Source: Hyphomonadaceae bacterium
GTDB taxonomy: Bacteria; Pseudomonadota; Alphaproteobacteria; Caulobacterales; Aquidulcibacteraceae
Length of the DNA: 34,049 bases
NCBI GenBank assembly: GCA_021731965.1
Contig: JAKFWI010000228.1
Coordinates: 1 to 34,049, forward strand
Direction of reading: 5' to 3'
Part shown: positions 1-7,795 of the stretch, piece by piece
Numbering within the stretch: the stretch's first letter is position 1
Layout: each line of letters opens with the position of its first letter
The notes under the pieces: model-generated
What the model saw: the letters and a program-made list of their open reading frames with translations, nothing else
Database searches by the model: none
Told to the model about the DNA's origin: nothing
Translations under genes and position numbers: made by a program

Positions 1-93
1 GGCCTGGCTGACGGGCGGCGGGGCCGGGGGCGCGGCGTGGGCGCTTGTCCCAGCCGCGCAGCAAACGGCGGCAAGCAGAAGGAGGGTGCGCAT
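1..93 (-). CDS. N-terminus of an exported protein (partial, runs off the left edge)
   Basis: Reading the minus strand from the ATG at 93, 31 codons stay open to the window edge. The peptide begins MRTLLLLAAVCCAAG and continues to an AHA-AP junction, followed by a Pro/Ala-rich stretch. This is a textbook Sec signal peptide: one Arg, a Leu/Ala/Val core and an AxA cleavage site near residue 21. AAGG lies a few bases before the ATG. The gene follows the HSD10-like dehydrogenase gene on the same strand with a gap of 74 nt and may belong to that transcription unit. Nothing of the mature domain is present, so the function cannot be stated. Confidence 0.6.
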   Translation of the reverse strand, partial: MRTLLLLAAVCCAAGTSAHAAPPAPPPVSQA

Positions 94-167
94 GGCCTTG
101 CCTTTGTCTCGATGCAAGCGGGCTAGCTTGGAGTATCGCCCAAAACTGCGGCAGCTTTTCGATGGAG

Positions 168-950
168 TTAGCGCGGCGGCATGCGGATGGCCCCATCGAG
201 GCGCACGCATTCCCCGTTGAAATAGGGATTGCGCAGCATTTCCAGGGCCAGCGAGGCAAATTCCGGCGGATCCCCCAAGCGGGGCGGGAAGGGCACCGAG
301 GCCCCCAAAGCGGCCTTCACCGCTTCGGGCGCGGCATTCATCAGCGGCGTGTTGAAAATGCCCGGCAAGATGGTGTTGACGCGAATGCCCTCAGCGGAAA
401 GATCGCGCGCGATGGGCAATGTCATGCCCACCACGCCGCCCTTGGAGGCGGAATACGCAGCCTGGCCGATTTGGCCATCTTGGGCCGCCACCGAGGCGGT
501 GTTGACGATGGCCCCGCGCTCTCCCCCATCCAGCGGCTCAAGGCGCAGCATTCCGGCCGCCGATTTGGCAATGCACCGGAAGGTGCCGATCAGATTGATC
601 TGGATGATGATTTCGAAATGGCTGAGGGGGAAATGCTTTGGCTCCCCCGTGGTTTTGTCGCGGCTGGCGGTTTTGATGGCATTGCCCGTGCCGGCGCAAT
701 TGACGAGAACGCGCTCTTGGCCATGCGCGGCGCGGGCCTTTTCAAAGCCGGCATCGACGCTGGCCTCGCTGGTCACATCGACTTCGCAGGCGATGCCCCC
801 AATGGCCTGGGCCACCGCGCTGGCCGCGTCCAGATTGCGATCAAAAATGGCCACGCGCACGCCATGCGCCGCGAGGGCGCGGGCGCTGGCTTCGCCGAGG
901 CCGGACGCCCCCCCGGTGACGATGGCGGAAATCGAGGCATTCAATTGCAT
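168..950 (-). CDS. SDR-family 3-hydroxyacyl-CoA dehydrogenase (HSD10 / type-2 like)
   Basis: A 260-residue classical short-chain dehydrogenase. The nucleotide-binding motif TGGASGLG is at residues 12-19, the NCAG motif at 84-87, and the catalytic residues are Ser153, Tyr166 and Lys170 (YSASK). The insert after NCAG (residues 91-110, with the DKTTGEPKHFPL stretch) and the C-terminal GECVRLDGAIRM are characteristic of the HSD10/3-hydroxy-2-methylbutyryl-CoA dehydrogenase group. That group oxidises short branched or straight 3-hydroxyacyl-CoA with NAD+ in isoleucine and fatty-acid breakdown. The length is normal for the family. It is the last complete gene of a minus-strand run of four metabolic genes. 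Sequence alone does not fix the substrate (2-methyl-3-hydroxybutyryl-CoA or other acyl-CoA). Confidence 0.88.
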   Translation of the reverse strand: MQLNASISAIVTGGASGLGEASARALAAHGVRVAIFDRNLDAASAVAQAIGGIACEVDVTSEASVDAGFEKARAAHGQERVLVNCAGTGNAIKTASRDKTTGEPKHFPLSHFEIIIQINLIGTFRCIAKSAAGMLRLEPLDGGERGAIVNTASVAAQDGQIGQAAYSASKGGVVGMTLPIARDLSAEGIRVNTILPGIFNTPLMNAAPEAVKAALGASVPFPPRLGDPPEFASLALEMLRNPYFNGECVRLDGAIRMPPR

Positions 951-1016
951 GGGTTTGGCCTTTTTGAATTTGCCCCATTCTGCCCAATTCCGGTGGGCAA
1001 GCGCAAGCGCACGGGT

Positions 1017-1922
1017 TCATTCCACGACGGGCGGCTTAAGCGGTGCGCGCATATTGCTTTCGCGCCAGGTGATATAGAGTGTCGAGCCGATGACGATGCC
1101 CGCGCCCAAAAGGCTGGCAGGATCTGGCTGTTCCGCGAACAGCACAAAGCCCATCACCATGGCCAAAGGCAAACGCACATAATCGATGAGGCCGAGCAAC
1201 GAGGCCTCGCCCGTGCCCAGAGCGCGCACATAGCAGCTTTGCGCGGCAAGACCGAACACGCCCAACAGGATGAGCAGCAACAAATCCAGCCAGCCAGGCT
1301 GGATCCAGCCGAAGAATGCGAAGGGCGCGCCGGCCAAGGTGGTGAAGCCGTTGGTCCATAACACGAGCGTCAAGGTGGAATGATCGCGGGTGAGATCCTT
1401 GACGGTGACGATGGCGAGGCCAAAGAAAAAGGCCGCCGCCAGCGCCATCAGGCTGGCCAGGGAAAAGGTGGCGCTTTCGGGCCGCGTCATGATCAATACG
1501 CCGACAAAGCCGATGCCCACCGCCGCCCAGCGCCGCCAGCCCACCGGTTCTTTCAGCATCAAGGCCGCCAAGGCCACCACGAATAAAGTGCGCGAAAAGG
1601 ATAAGGCCTGCGCCTGCGCCAAGGGCAAATGCGCGAAGGCATAAAAGCTGGCGAAAAAACCCAAAGTGGAAAACAGGCAGCGCAGCAGCACCTGAACCGG
1701 GCGCTTGACCGCCCAGGCCTTGGCCCCGCCCATGAGCGCCACCGGGGTCAAGACGGCGAAGCCCGCCGCAGCCCGGAAAAACACCATTTGCGATTCGGCA
1801 AAGCCGTGCTGGGCCAGCACTTTCAGCAAGGCGGCCATAAAGGTGAAGCAGATGGCGGAGGCCAGCATCCACAGCGCGCCGCGCGCATTGCCCGACCAGG
1901 CAAGCGGGGTGCGCGGCTTCAT
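1017..1922 (-). CDS. EamA/DMT-family membrane transporter
   Basis: A 301-residue, very hydrophobic protein with about ten predicted membrane segments arranged as two EamA repeats, roughly residues 12-145 and 155-290. The conserved Ser-Arg in SFSRTLFVVALAALMLKEP, at the end of the first repeat, is typical of drug/metabolite exporters. Its start lies 10 nt from the stop of the upstream SDR gene, so the two are probably co-transcribed. The family exports amino acids, nucleosides or other small metabolites. No substrate can be assigned, and the catabolic neighbours do not decide it. Confidence 0.85.
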   Translation of the reverse strand: MKPRTPLAWSGNARGALWMLASAICFTFMAALLKVLAQHGFAESQMVFFRAAAGFAVLTPVALMGGAKAWAVKRPVQVLLRCLFSTLGFFASFYAFAHLPLAQAQALSFSRTLFVVALAALMLKEPVGWRRWAAVGIGFVGVLIMTRPESATFSLASLMALAAAFFFGLAIVTVKDLTRDHSTLTLVLWTNGFTTLAGAPFAFFGWIQPGWLDLLLLILLGVFGLAAQSCYVRALGTGEASLLGLIDYVRLPLAMVMGFVLFAEQPDPASLLGAGIVIGSTLYITWRESNMRAPLKPPVVE

Positions 1923-1932
1923 GACATACGCA

Positions 1933-2799
1933 TCAGGGCCGCCGGCCCATTTGGGCGATTTGCTCCGCGGTGAGATCGAACAGGCGGCCCATTACGCCGG
2001 GGTCTGATGGATCCCAGCTGTGGCGCGGGCCGGTTAGCATTGCGCCGTCCACCAAGATGTGGGCACCGGAGACGAAGCGGGCCTCGTCGCTGGCCAAATA
2101 GAGCACCGCATTGGCGATATCTTCCGGCGCATTGCCCTTGAGCGGCTGGGCGCTACCGGCGCGCATGGCCACCATGGCGGCCATCTGATCGGCTTGCTCA
2201 CGCGAGGCACCCATGGCGGTGCCGAAAATGGAGGTGGCGATCAGCCCAGGACACACGGCATTGACGCGGATGGCGTGGCGGCCAAGCTCGGCGGCGGCCA
2301 GTTTGGTGGCGTGCAGCACCGCGCCCTTGGCCACCGAATACGAGAACGGGGCCCAGCCAGCGCTGAAAGCCGCCACCGAGGCGGTGTTGATGATCGCGCC
2401 GCCGCCGCGCGCCAGCATGAAAGGCACGGCATGGCGCATGCCGCATATGACTGAGCGCAACAGCAAAGCCAGGGTGGCATCGAAGCCGGCGATGTCCAGT
2501 TCTTCCAAAGGGGCGATCGCGCCCACCGCGCCGGCATTGTTGAACAAGATATCCAGGCCGCCATACTCGGTGCTGGCGCGTGCCAGCAATTCCTTGATGG
2601 CCTCTTCTTGCGTCACATCACAGTTTTGATAAACGAGCTGCCCGTCAAAGCGTGTTTGCAAAGCCGCGCCCTTGGCATCTTGCACATCGCCGGCCACCAC
2701 TTTGGCCCCTTCGGCGATAAAGCGCTCGGTGCTGGCCAGGCCGATGCCAGAAGCGGCACCGGTGATGACGGCGATCTTGCCCTCTAAACGCTTTGTCAT
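1933..2799 (-). CDS. SDR-family oxidoreductase
   Basis: A 288-residue NAD(P)-dependent short-chain dehydrogenase in cytosolic form. TGAASGIG is at residues 13-20, NNAG at 87-90 and catalytic Ser141, Tyr154 and Lys158 (YSVAK) are present. Asp38 at the end of the second beta strand favours NAD(H) over NADP(H). The ATG at 2799 is chosen over an in-frame TTG at 2811 because GGAGG sits 5 nt upstream of it and the stop of the preceding oxidoreductase gene is only one base away. A roughly 30-residue C-terminal tail follows the usual SDR end (HILVDGAM). The substrate is unknown. The acyl-CoA and quinone oxidoreductase neighbours suggest lipid, steroid or terpenoid catabolism, which is only an inference. 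Confidence 0.85.
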   Translation of the reverse strand: MTKRLEGKIAVITGAASGIGLASTERFIAEGAKVVAGDVQDAKGAALQTRFDGQLVYQNCDVTQEEAIKELLARASTEYGGLDILFNNAGAVGAIAPLEELDIAGFDATLALLLRSVICGMRHAVPFMLARGGGAIINTASVAAFSAGWAPFSYSVAKGAVLHATKLAAAELGRHAIRVNAVCPGLIATSIFGTAMGASREQADQMAAMVAMRAGSAQPLKGNAPEDIANAVLYLASDEARFVSGAHILVDGAMLTGPRHSWDPSDPGVMGRLFDLTAEQIAQMGRRP

Positions 2800-2800
2800 C

Positions 2801-3799
2801 TCAGCCTCCAATCGTCACAACGAGCTTGCCTTGGGCTTTGCGATCGCTCAGCGCGCGGATCGCTTCGGCACCGCGCTCCAAGGGATAGGTGGCGCTGATG
2901 CGTGGGCGGATCTTCCCGCAGCCATAGAGAGAGAACAGCTCAGCGATGTTTTCGGCATTGCCGGCGGGATCGCGCGCCACGAAGGCCCCCCAAAACACCC
3001 CAACAATCTGGCAGCTTTTCAGCAAAGTGAGATTGAGCGGAATTTTCGGAATGCCGGCCGGGAAGCCGATCACCAGATAACGCCCTTCCCAATTGATGGC
3101 CCGCAAGGCCGGCTCTGCGTAATCGCCGCCCACCGCATCATAAATGACATCCGCGCCGCCGGAGCAGGCCTGCTTCAGCTGCTCGGACAATTGGCGCTGC
3201 GCATCCTTATCCAAGGGCCCGGTGGGATAGATGATGCCGCCATCGGCACCGCAAGATTTGGCAAATTGGAGCTTGTCTTCGCTGGACACGGCGGCGATCA
3301 CGCGCGCGCCCATGGCCTTGCCCAATTCCACCGCCGCGATGCCCACCCCGCCTGCCGCGCCGAGCACCAAGAGGGTTTCGCCGGGGGTCAAGCGCGCCCG
3401 GTTTTTCAGGGCGTAATGGGATGTGCCATAGGTCATCAAAAAGGCGGCGGCCTCTGTGAAGGGCATGGCATCGGGAATGGCAATGCAGCGCTGCGCCGGC
3501 ACCGCCACCTCCTCGGCCAAGCCGCCCCAGCCGGTCGAGGCCAGCACCCGCTGGCCCACGCTGAAGCCCGTCACGCCAGCGCCCACGGCCTTGATATGGC
3601 CCGCCAATTCCCCGCCCGGCGCGAACGGCCTGCCGGGCTTAAACTGATATTTATCCTCAATAATCAGCACGTCAGGAAAATTCATGCCGACGGCGCGCAC
3701 CGTGATCAGCACTTCGCCAGGGCCGGCCTCTGGCGAGGCGATTTCCGAAAGGACGAGCGATTCTGGCCCTCCAACCTGTGTGCTGAGCAGCGCCTTCAT
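2801..3799 (-). CDS. Zinc-independent NADPH:quinone oxidoreductase-like MDR enzyme
   Basis: A 332-residue medium-chain dehydrogenase/reductase. The GroES-like catalytic domain covers about residues 1-120. The Rossmann domain carries the nucleotide motif LGAAGGVG near residue 145. The ligands for catalytic or structural zinc (GHE and the four-Cys lobe) are absent, which places it with the quinone oxidoreductase (QOR) branch that reduces quinones or enoyl substrates with NADPH. AAGGA precedes the ATG at 3799. It is the first gene of the minus-strand run and is followed at once by an SDR gene (one-base gap), so the two are surely co-transcribed. It is divergent from the asparaginase gene across 67 nt. 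The physiological substrate is not evident. Confidence 0.87.
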   Translation of the reverse strand: MKALLSTQVGGPESLVLSEIASPEAGPGEVLITVRAVGMNFPDVLIIEDKYQFKPGRPFAPGGELAGHIKAVGAGVTGFSVGQRVLASTGWGGLAEEVAVPAQRCIAIPDAMPFTEAAAFLMTYGTSHYALKNRARLTPGETLLVLGAAGGVGIAAVELGKAMGARVIAAVSSEDKLQFAKSCGADGGIIYPTGPLDKDAQRQLSEQLKQACSGGADVIYDAVGGDYAEPALRAINWEGRYLVIGFPAGIPKIPLNLTLLKSCQIVGVFWGAFVARDPAGNAENIAELFSLYGCGKIRPRISATYPLERGAEAIRALSDRKAQGKLVVTIGG

Positions 3800-3866
3800 C
3801 CCGGTGTCCTTGTCTAGAAGCGTTTAGGCGTGCAGCGTAGCGCCGCGTCATCGGGAAGGAAAGCAG

Positions 3867-4736
3867 ATGTCGAACTGGGCGTTGGCCTTGCACGGTGGGG
3901 CCGGGCCCTTGCGCGCCGCCAGCTATGCGCGCGAGGAGGCCTATTTGGCGGACTTGTTGAAGCAAGGGGCGCAAGCGCTCAACGCCGGCGAGGCGTCACT
4001 CGATGTGGCGGTGCGTTTGGTGGCGGCCCTGGAGGCCAGCGGCCATCACATTGCCGGCAAGGGTGCCGCGGCCAATGCCGATGGGGAATATGAACTCGAT
4101 GCCGCCGTCATGGACGGGGCCGCCCGCAAAGCTGGGGCCGTGGCCGCTCTGCGGGGGTTTTTGTCACCGATTGCGGTGGCGCGCGCGGTGATGGATTGCA
4201 CGCCGCATGTCTTGCTGGTGGGGCTTGGGGCAGAGGCTTTCGCGGCCGCTCAAGGCTGCGAGCGGGTGGGGGATCCGGCCAGCTATTATCAACCGATCAT
4301 CACGCGCCCCGTTGCCCCAGGGGAGTTGGCGCATGGCACGGTAGGGGCCGTAGTGCGTGACAACGCCGGGCGGCTGGCCTGCGCCACCTCGACCGGGGGC
4401 CTGCTCAACAAAACGCCGGGCCGGGTGGGCGATACGCCCATCATTGGGGCCGGCATATGGGCTGACGAACGCGTCGCGGTGTGCTGCACTGGCCAAGGCG
4501 AGATGTTTTTGCGCGCCAATGTCGCCGCTGATGTCAGCGCACGCATGGCCTATGGCGGGCAAAGCGTGCACGCCGCCGCCGCCGGGGCGCTGGCCGATAT
4601 GGCCGCTTTGGGCGGGGATGGCGGGCTGATCGCCGTCGATGCCGCAGGCAACATCACGATGCCGTTTGTCTCGGAAGGCATGAAGCGGGGCTGCATTACC
4701 CAGGCCGGGCGGTTTGAGGTCAAGACCGTGCGCTGA
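3867..4736 (+). CDS. iaaA: Isoaspartyl peptidase / plant-type L-asparaginase (Ntn hydrolase)
   Basis: A 289-residue member of the type-2 asparaginase family, made as a precursor that cleaves itself before a nucleophilic Thr. LALHGGAG at residues 6-13, ELDAAVMDG at 76-84 and the HGTVGAVV motif at 156-163 with Thr158 as predicted nucleophile are all present. Downstream STGG (174-177) and GAGIWAD are the usual substrate-loop motifs. The mature enzyme would hydrolyse isoaspartyl dipeptides and L-asparagine in the cytoplasm. No signal peptide is visible. GGAAGGAAAG lies just before the ATG. The 3' end overlaps the convergent phosphoesterase gene by 17 bp. The gene is slightly short for the family (about 310-320 residues in E. 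coli), mainly in the linker before the nucleophile. Confidence 0.9.
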   Translation: MSNWALALHGGAGPLRAASYAREEAYLADLLKQGAQALNAGEASLDVAVRLVAALEASGHHIAGKGAAANADGEYELDAAVMDGAARKAGAVAALRGFLSPIAVARAVMDCTPHVLLVGLGAEAFAAAQGCERVGDPASYYQPIITRPVAPGELAHGTVGAVVRDNAGRLACATSTGGLLNKTPGRVGDTPIIGAGIWADERVAVCCTGQGEMFLRANVAADVSARMAYGGQSVHAAAAGALADMAALGGDGGLIAVDAAGNITMPFVSEGMKRGCITQAGRFEVKTVR

Positions 4737-5457
4737 ATGGGCGCGCTTTGATAAAGCTGATTGGCGTATTGGGTTGCAGCACGGCGCAAGTCAGCGGCCC
4801 GCCATAGACGGCCCCAGTATCCACATTCAGCCGCTGGCCGCGCTGATCGGGCAAAAAATCCTGCGTCGGCGTGTGGCCGTGGATCACGAACAGGCCTTCC
4901 AGCTCGCGCCGCTTGGGCCAGCGCCGCGGATCGAAGAATTTCTCCGAGCGGGTCCACAGCAATATCTCTTCATCGCAGCGCGGCCAGGTGGCGGGATCAA
5001 TGCCGGCATGCACGCAAAGCCAGCCCAGAGCCGGGTTTTCCCAATAATAAGGCAACGCATCGAGCCATTTTTGGTGCGCTTCGTCGATGCAAGTGCGCCA
5101 ATCGGCGCGCCGGCCGTTGACGCGTTCATAGGAGGAGAGCGTCTCAGCCCCGCCATTGCGCAGCCAGAAGGATTCCTCCTCCGCGTCGTCACTGGCCAAA
5201 GCGTTCAGCAGCATTTGCTCGTGATTGCCGCGCAGGCACACCACTTCCAGCAAAGGCGGCGGCGCGCTTTGCAGGCGTATGACGGCGGCAACCACCGCCC
5301 GGCTATCAGGACCACGATCAATCAAATCGCCCAAATGTACGAGATCGGCCGGGCCGCCGGCCGCCTGATGGTGCGCTAAGATGGCTTCGTGCAGGCTTTC
5401 AAGGCGCGCAGCTTCGCCATGCACATCGCCGATAACATAGAGGCGATCGTCAGCCAT
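4720..5457 (-). CDS. Metallophosphoesterase (PPP / ApaH-like fold)
   Basis: A 245-residue calcineurin-like phosphoesterase. The metal- and phosphate-binding blocks are in canonical order: GDVHG (10-14), GDLIDRGPDS (43-52), RGNHE (76-80), a His in LCVHAG, and HGHT near 195-198. These form the two-metal site of the PPP family, which in bacteria includes protein Ser/Thr phosphatases and diadenosine tetraphosphatases. ApaH proteins are longer, so the compact size and the RGNHE block leave a small protein phosphatase or nucleotidase equally likely. The start overlaps the end of rarD by 8 bp, indicating co-transcription with it. The 3' end overlaps the convergent asparaginase gene by 17 bp. Confidence 0.87.
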   Translation of the reverse strand: MADDRLYVIGDVHGEAARLESLHEAILAHHQAAGGPADLVHLGDLIDRGPDSRAVVAAVIRLQSAPPPLLEVVCLRGNHEQMLLNALASDDAEEESFWLRNGGAETLSSYERVNGRRADWRTCIDEAHQKWLDALPYYWENPALGWLCVHAGIDPATWPRCDEEILLWTRSEKFFDPRRWPKRRELEGLFVIHGHTPTQDFLPDQRGQRLNVDTGAVYGGPLTCAVLQPNTPISFIKARPFSARS

Positions 5458-6358
5458 GCGAGCCCCGTGGCCGCAATGTCCAGCCGCTGGCGCGCACCGC
5501 CTGCAGGCTGAATACCGCCAGGCCCAGCCAAATCAGCACGAAGCTCGCGGCATAAAGCGGCGTGAGGGGCTCTCCTAAGGCTAAGCCAACACAAAACTGC
5601 ATGGTAGGGGCAAGATACTGCATGAAACCCAGCGTGGCGAGGGTCAAGCGCTTTGCGCCGAAAGCAAACAAAACCAAGGGTGTGGCCGTTACAGCGCCCG
5701 CGCTGGCGATCAGCGCGCGCAAAGACCAGCCCGCGGTCTCGAAGGCCAAAGGCGCGGCATTGGCAAAATGCTGCAGCGTTAGAATGGCCAAAGGGGCCAA
5801 CAGCACGGTCTCGACAAACAGGCCCACGGCGGGCGGTGCCGGGGCTTGCCGGCGCACCAGAGTGTAAATTCCCCAGGAGAAAGCCAAAGTCAGGGTGATC
5901 CACGGCAGTGAGCCGACGCCAAGCGCTTGCAAGGCCACGCCAGCACCCGCCAGCGCCACCGCCACGCCTTGGTAAACATTGAGGCGCTCACGCAAAACCA
6001 GCACGCCCAGCATCACATTGATCAAGGGATTGAGGAAATAGCCCAGGCTGGCTTGCAGGACATGCCCCTGCTGCACGGCCCAGACGTAAACCCCCCAATT
6101 GGTCGCCACCAGCATAGCGCTCAGCGCCAAAGTGGCCAACAATTTGGGCTGCAGCACAAGGCGCAAGCTGGCCTGCTCACGCATGATCCAGACGCCGAGG
6201 CCCGCCGCTGGCACGGTGAACAGAATGCGCCAAGCCAGCAGCTCAAATACCGGCACCGCGTGCAGCAAGCGCAGATAAAGCGGCATCAGGCCCCAGCAGA
6301 GCGCGGCACCGAGCACCGCCAACAGGCCATTGCGCACCGAGGGGTTGATCGGGGCCAT
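5450..6358 (-). CDS. rarD: RarD-type EamA transporter
   Basis: A 302-residue membrane protein with ten predicted helices in two EamA repeats. The N-terminal GLLAVLGAALCWGLMPLYLR, ELLAWRILFT, NWGVYVWAV and SLGYFLNPLINVMLG blocks are the signature of the RarD group (chloramphenicol-sensitivity protein homologues, TIGR00688 type). The ATG at 6358 matches the usual RarD length of about 300. An in-frame GTG at 6403 would add 15 residues, and neither start has a strong ribosome site. The 3' end overlaps the phosphoesterase start. It is a presumed inner-membrane metabolite exporter with no known substrate. Confidence 0.88.
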   Translation of the reverse strand: MAPINPSVRNGLLAVLGAALCWGLMPLYLRLLHAVPVFELLAWRILFTVPAAGLGVWIMREQASLRLVLQPKLLATLALSAMLVATNWGVYVWAVQQGHVLQASLGYFLNPLINVMLGVLVLRERLNVYQGVAVALAGAGVALQALGVGSLPWITLTLAFSWGIYTLVRRQAPAPPAVGLFVETVLLAPLAILTLQHFANAAPLAFETAGWSLRALIASAGAVTATPLVLFAFGAKRLTLATLGFMQYLAPTMQFCVGLALGEPLTPLYAASFVLIWLGLAVFSLQAVRASGWTLRPRGSHG

Positions 6359-6566
6359 GAGCAGAAATCCAAAAACAAAGGAGAGAGGCCGAAGGGTTAA
6401 CACCTTGATCGCCGCTGAGCCATGGCCGGCAATGCGTCGCCACGCGTATTTGCTTCAGCTGGGGCGAAGCGTGGGCGCGCGCGTTCATGAGCGGCCTTGC
6501 CCAGGGCAAAATTGCACCTTAGACCGATTTGGGAAACGCGTCCTTGTCCGAAACAATTTACGGCAA

Positions 6567-6640
6567 GCGGGCATAGCTCAATGGTAGAGCTCTAGTCTTC
6601 CAAACTAGTGACGAGGGTTCGATTCCCTCTGCCCGCTCCA
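6567..6640 (+). tRNA. tRNA-Gly (anticodon UCC)
   Basis: A complete 74-nt cloverleaf. The acceptor GCGGGCA pairs with TGCCCGC, the D arm is GCTC/GAGC, the anticodon stem is CTAGT/ACTAG with loop CTTCCAA, and the T arm is GAGGG-TTCGATT-CCCTC. A discriminator T and an encoded CCA follow at 6638-6640. The anticodon UCC at 6599-6601 reads GGA/GGG glycine codons. The convergent RES toxin gene ends only 10 nt beyond the CCA. Confidence 0.97.
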
Positions 6641-6650
6641 GCGTCAAAGT

Positions 6651-7331
6651 TCACGCGGCCGTGGCCGTGAAACGCGCACTTCCCGCCCAGGTTAGCCGCC
6701 AGCGCGCCCCGGGGCGCACATTCTGCACAAGGTGCGGCTGGAAGGCCACAAGGCAGGTGCCCGGTGGCCGGCGCACGGATGGATAGACGATCCCGCGTGA
6801 TTGCTGGGCGCGCAGGCTACGCGCCAGCGCCTGCCCCGCGCGATAGGCTGTCGCGGGGTCGCGCCCAAGAAAATCCGCCGCGCCATCCATGCCCCGCACA
6901 TCATGAAAATCGCCAATAAAGGCAGCCAGCAGGACCTGATAGACGGCTTCGTCCTTGAAAGTCTTGATCCGCTCAAGTTCGCGGGTGCGGTGATAGCCGA
7001 TTTCCTCGATGGCGGTGAGATCGTCAAAGGCGCAATACCAGGCCCCCCGGCCAGCATCATTGAAGCGGTTTCCCTCTGGCCGGGTATAGGCAAAGGCGGC
7101 GTTGACGTAGGTCTGGCCAAAGGCGTTGAACATCAATTCGCGCGCTTCCAGATCGCTTAAGCCCGCGTTTTCAGCACGCAATCTCTGATTGGTCAGGCCC
7201 TCGAAGGCGGAGAGAATAGCCAATTCCTCATCGGTATCGATCAGTGGCTTTAGCACCGGCGGCTTGTAATAGGCGCTGGGCAGCAATCTGACGGTGTCGG
7301 TCTGGTGCACGGCGCATAAAGGTGGCGTCAC
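6651..7331 (-). CDS. RES-domain toxin of a type II toxin-antitoxin pair
   Basis: A 226-residue protein carrying the RES domain named for conserved Arg, Glu and Ser. Arg89 lies in EGNRFNDAG, Tyr99 and Glu109/110 follow, and Ser185 lies in GIVYPSVR, with the usual PPGTCLVAF after it. Known RES toxins (MbcT, ParT and relatives) consume NAD+ or ADP-ribosylate targets and arrest growth. The GTG at 7331 is chosen because it overlaps the antitoxin stop as GTGA. A longer frame up to 7457 would run over the antitoxin gene. It sits downstream of its antitoxin on the same strand, the normal order for Xre-RES pairs. The gene stops 10 nt from the tRNA-Gly 3' end, with a small imperfect inverted repeat (6650-6671) over the stop codon. 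Confidence 0.88.
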   Translation of the reverse strand: MTPPLCAVHQTDTVRLLPSAYYKPPVLKPLIDTDEELAILSAFEGLTNQRLRAENAGLSDLEARELMFNAFGQTYVNAAFAYTRPEGNRFNDAGRGAWYCAFDDLTAIEEIGYHRTRELERIKTFKDEAVYQVLLAAFIGDFHDVRGMDGAADFLGRDPATAYRAGQALARSLRAQQSRGIVYPSVRRPPGTCLVAFQPHLVQNVRPGARWRLTWAGSARFTATAA

Positions 7332-7738
7332 AGCCCGCCTCTGAGCGCGTCCACGTAATTTCGGGTGGCCAGGATTGCTGGCAGGCCACCTTCGCGCATG
7401 TAATCCAGCGGGGATTGCCCCCGAAAGGGCGGCCCAGAATTGGACAGGCCCACCCATTGATCCGCGAGCGCGTCACTGAAATAGAGGTGGAGGCCCTTAT
7501 AGAGGCCAGTGAGTGCGCTCAGGCGCAGAGTCTGATCCTGGTTGAAATCGCCTGTCCAGTTGGCCGCTTTCATGCGCGCCCAGGTCCGCGCGCTGACTCC
7601 AGCCAGCTCCGCGGCGTGGTCATTCTTGAGGGACCAGGCGGCGGCGATGCGGGAGACGGCTTTGGTCACCGTCGCTGTGACAATGCTGGCGTCGGCCAGC
7701 TTACCGCTCTCTCTCGCCAACGAATACGCCCGCGCCAT
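7328..7738 (-). CDS. Xre/MbcA/ParS-type antitoxin (DUF2384)
   Basis: A 136-residue antitoxin. The N-terminal half, about residues 20-75, looks like the helix-turn-helix DNA-binding part (SRIAAAWSLKNDHAAELAGV). The C-terminal half has the toxin-binding block PLDYMREGGLPAILATRNYV, typical of the MbcA/ParS/Xre C-terminal domain. It would bind and neutralise the RES toxin encoded immediately downstream and repress its own promoter. Two starts are possible: ATG at 7738 (used here) or GTG at 7759. The predicted promoter puts the transcription start at about 7759, so the GTG would be leaderless with no ribosome site, while the ATG has a weak GGA upstream. Confidence 0.85.
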   Translation of the reverse strand: MARAYSLARESGKLADASIVTATVTKAVSRIAAAWSLKNDHAAELAGVSARTWARMKAANWTGDFNQDQTLRLSALTGLYKGLHLYFSDALADQWVGLSNSGPPFRGQSPLDYMREGGLPAILATRNYVDALRGGL

Positions 7739-7754
7739 TGAGTTTTCCAGTACT

Positions 7755-7764
7755 GCCACGTGGC
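7755..7764. promoter_or_regulatory. Perfect 10-bp palindrome, candidate antitoxin operator
   Basis: GCCACGTGGC reads identically on both strands. It lies directly downstream of the predicted -10 box of the toxin-antitoxin pair, over the expected transcription start. That is the place where an autorepressing Xre antitoxin would bind. Operator function is an inference from position and symmetry. Confidence 0.5.
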
Positions 7765-7765
7765 G

Positions 7766-7795
7766 ATAATATACGTGTCATTTGGCAAAGTTCAA
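7766..7795 (-). promoter_or_regulatory. Predicted promoter of the Xre-RES pair
   Basis: On the minus strand TTGAAC (7795-7790) is followed after 18 nt by TATTAT (7771-7766), or after 16 nt by the overlapping TATATT (7773-7768). This AT-rich patch stands out from the GC-rich surroundings. Transcription would start near 7759, just upstream of the antitoxin ATG. Confidence 0.5.

Noticed and set aside
45-1361. 438-codon plus-strand open frame
   Set aside because: It is antisense to two well-recognised genes (HSD10-like SDR and EamA transporter). Its translation is His/Gly/Arg-rich with no domain, typical of a GC-rich shadow frame.
2672-3817. 381-codon plus-strand open frame
   Set aside because: Antisense to the SDR and quinone oxidoreductase genes, both of which have complete family motifs. 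No domain in the plus-strand product.
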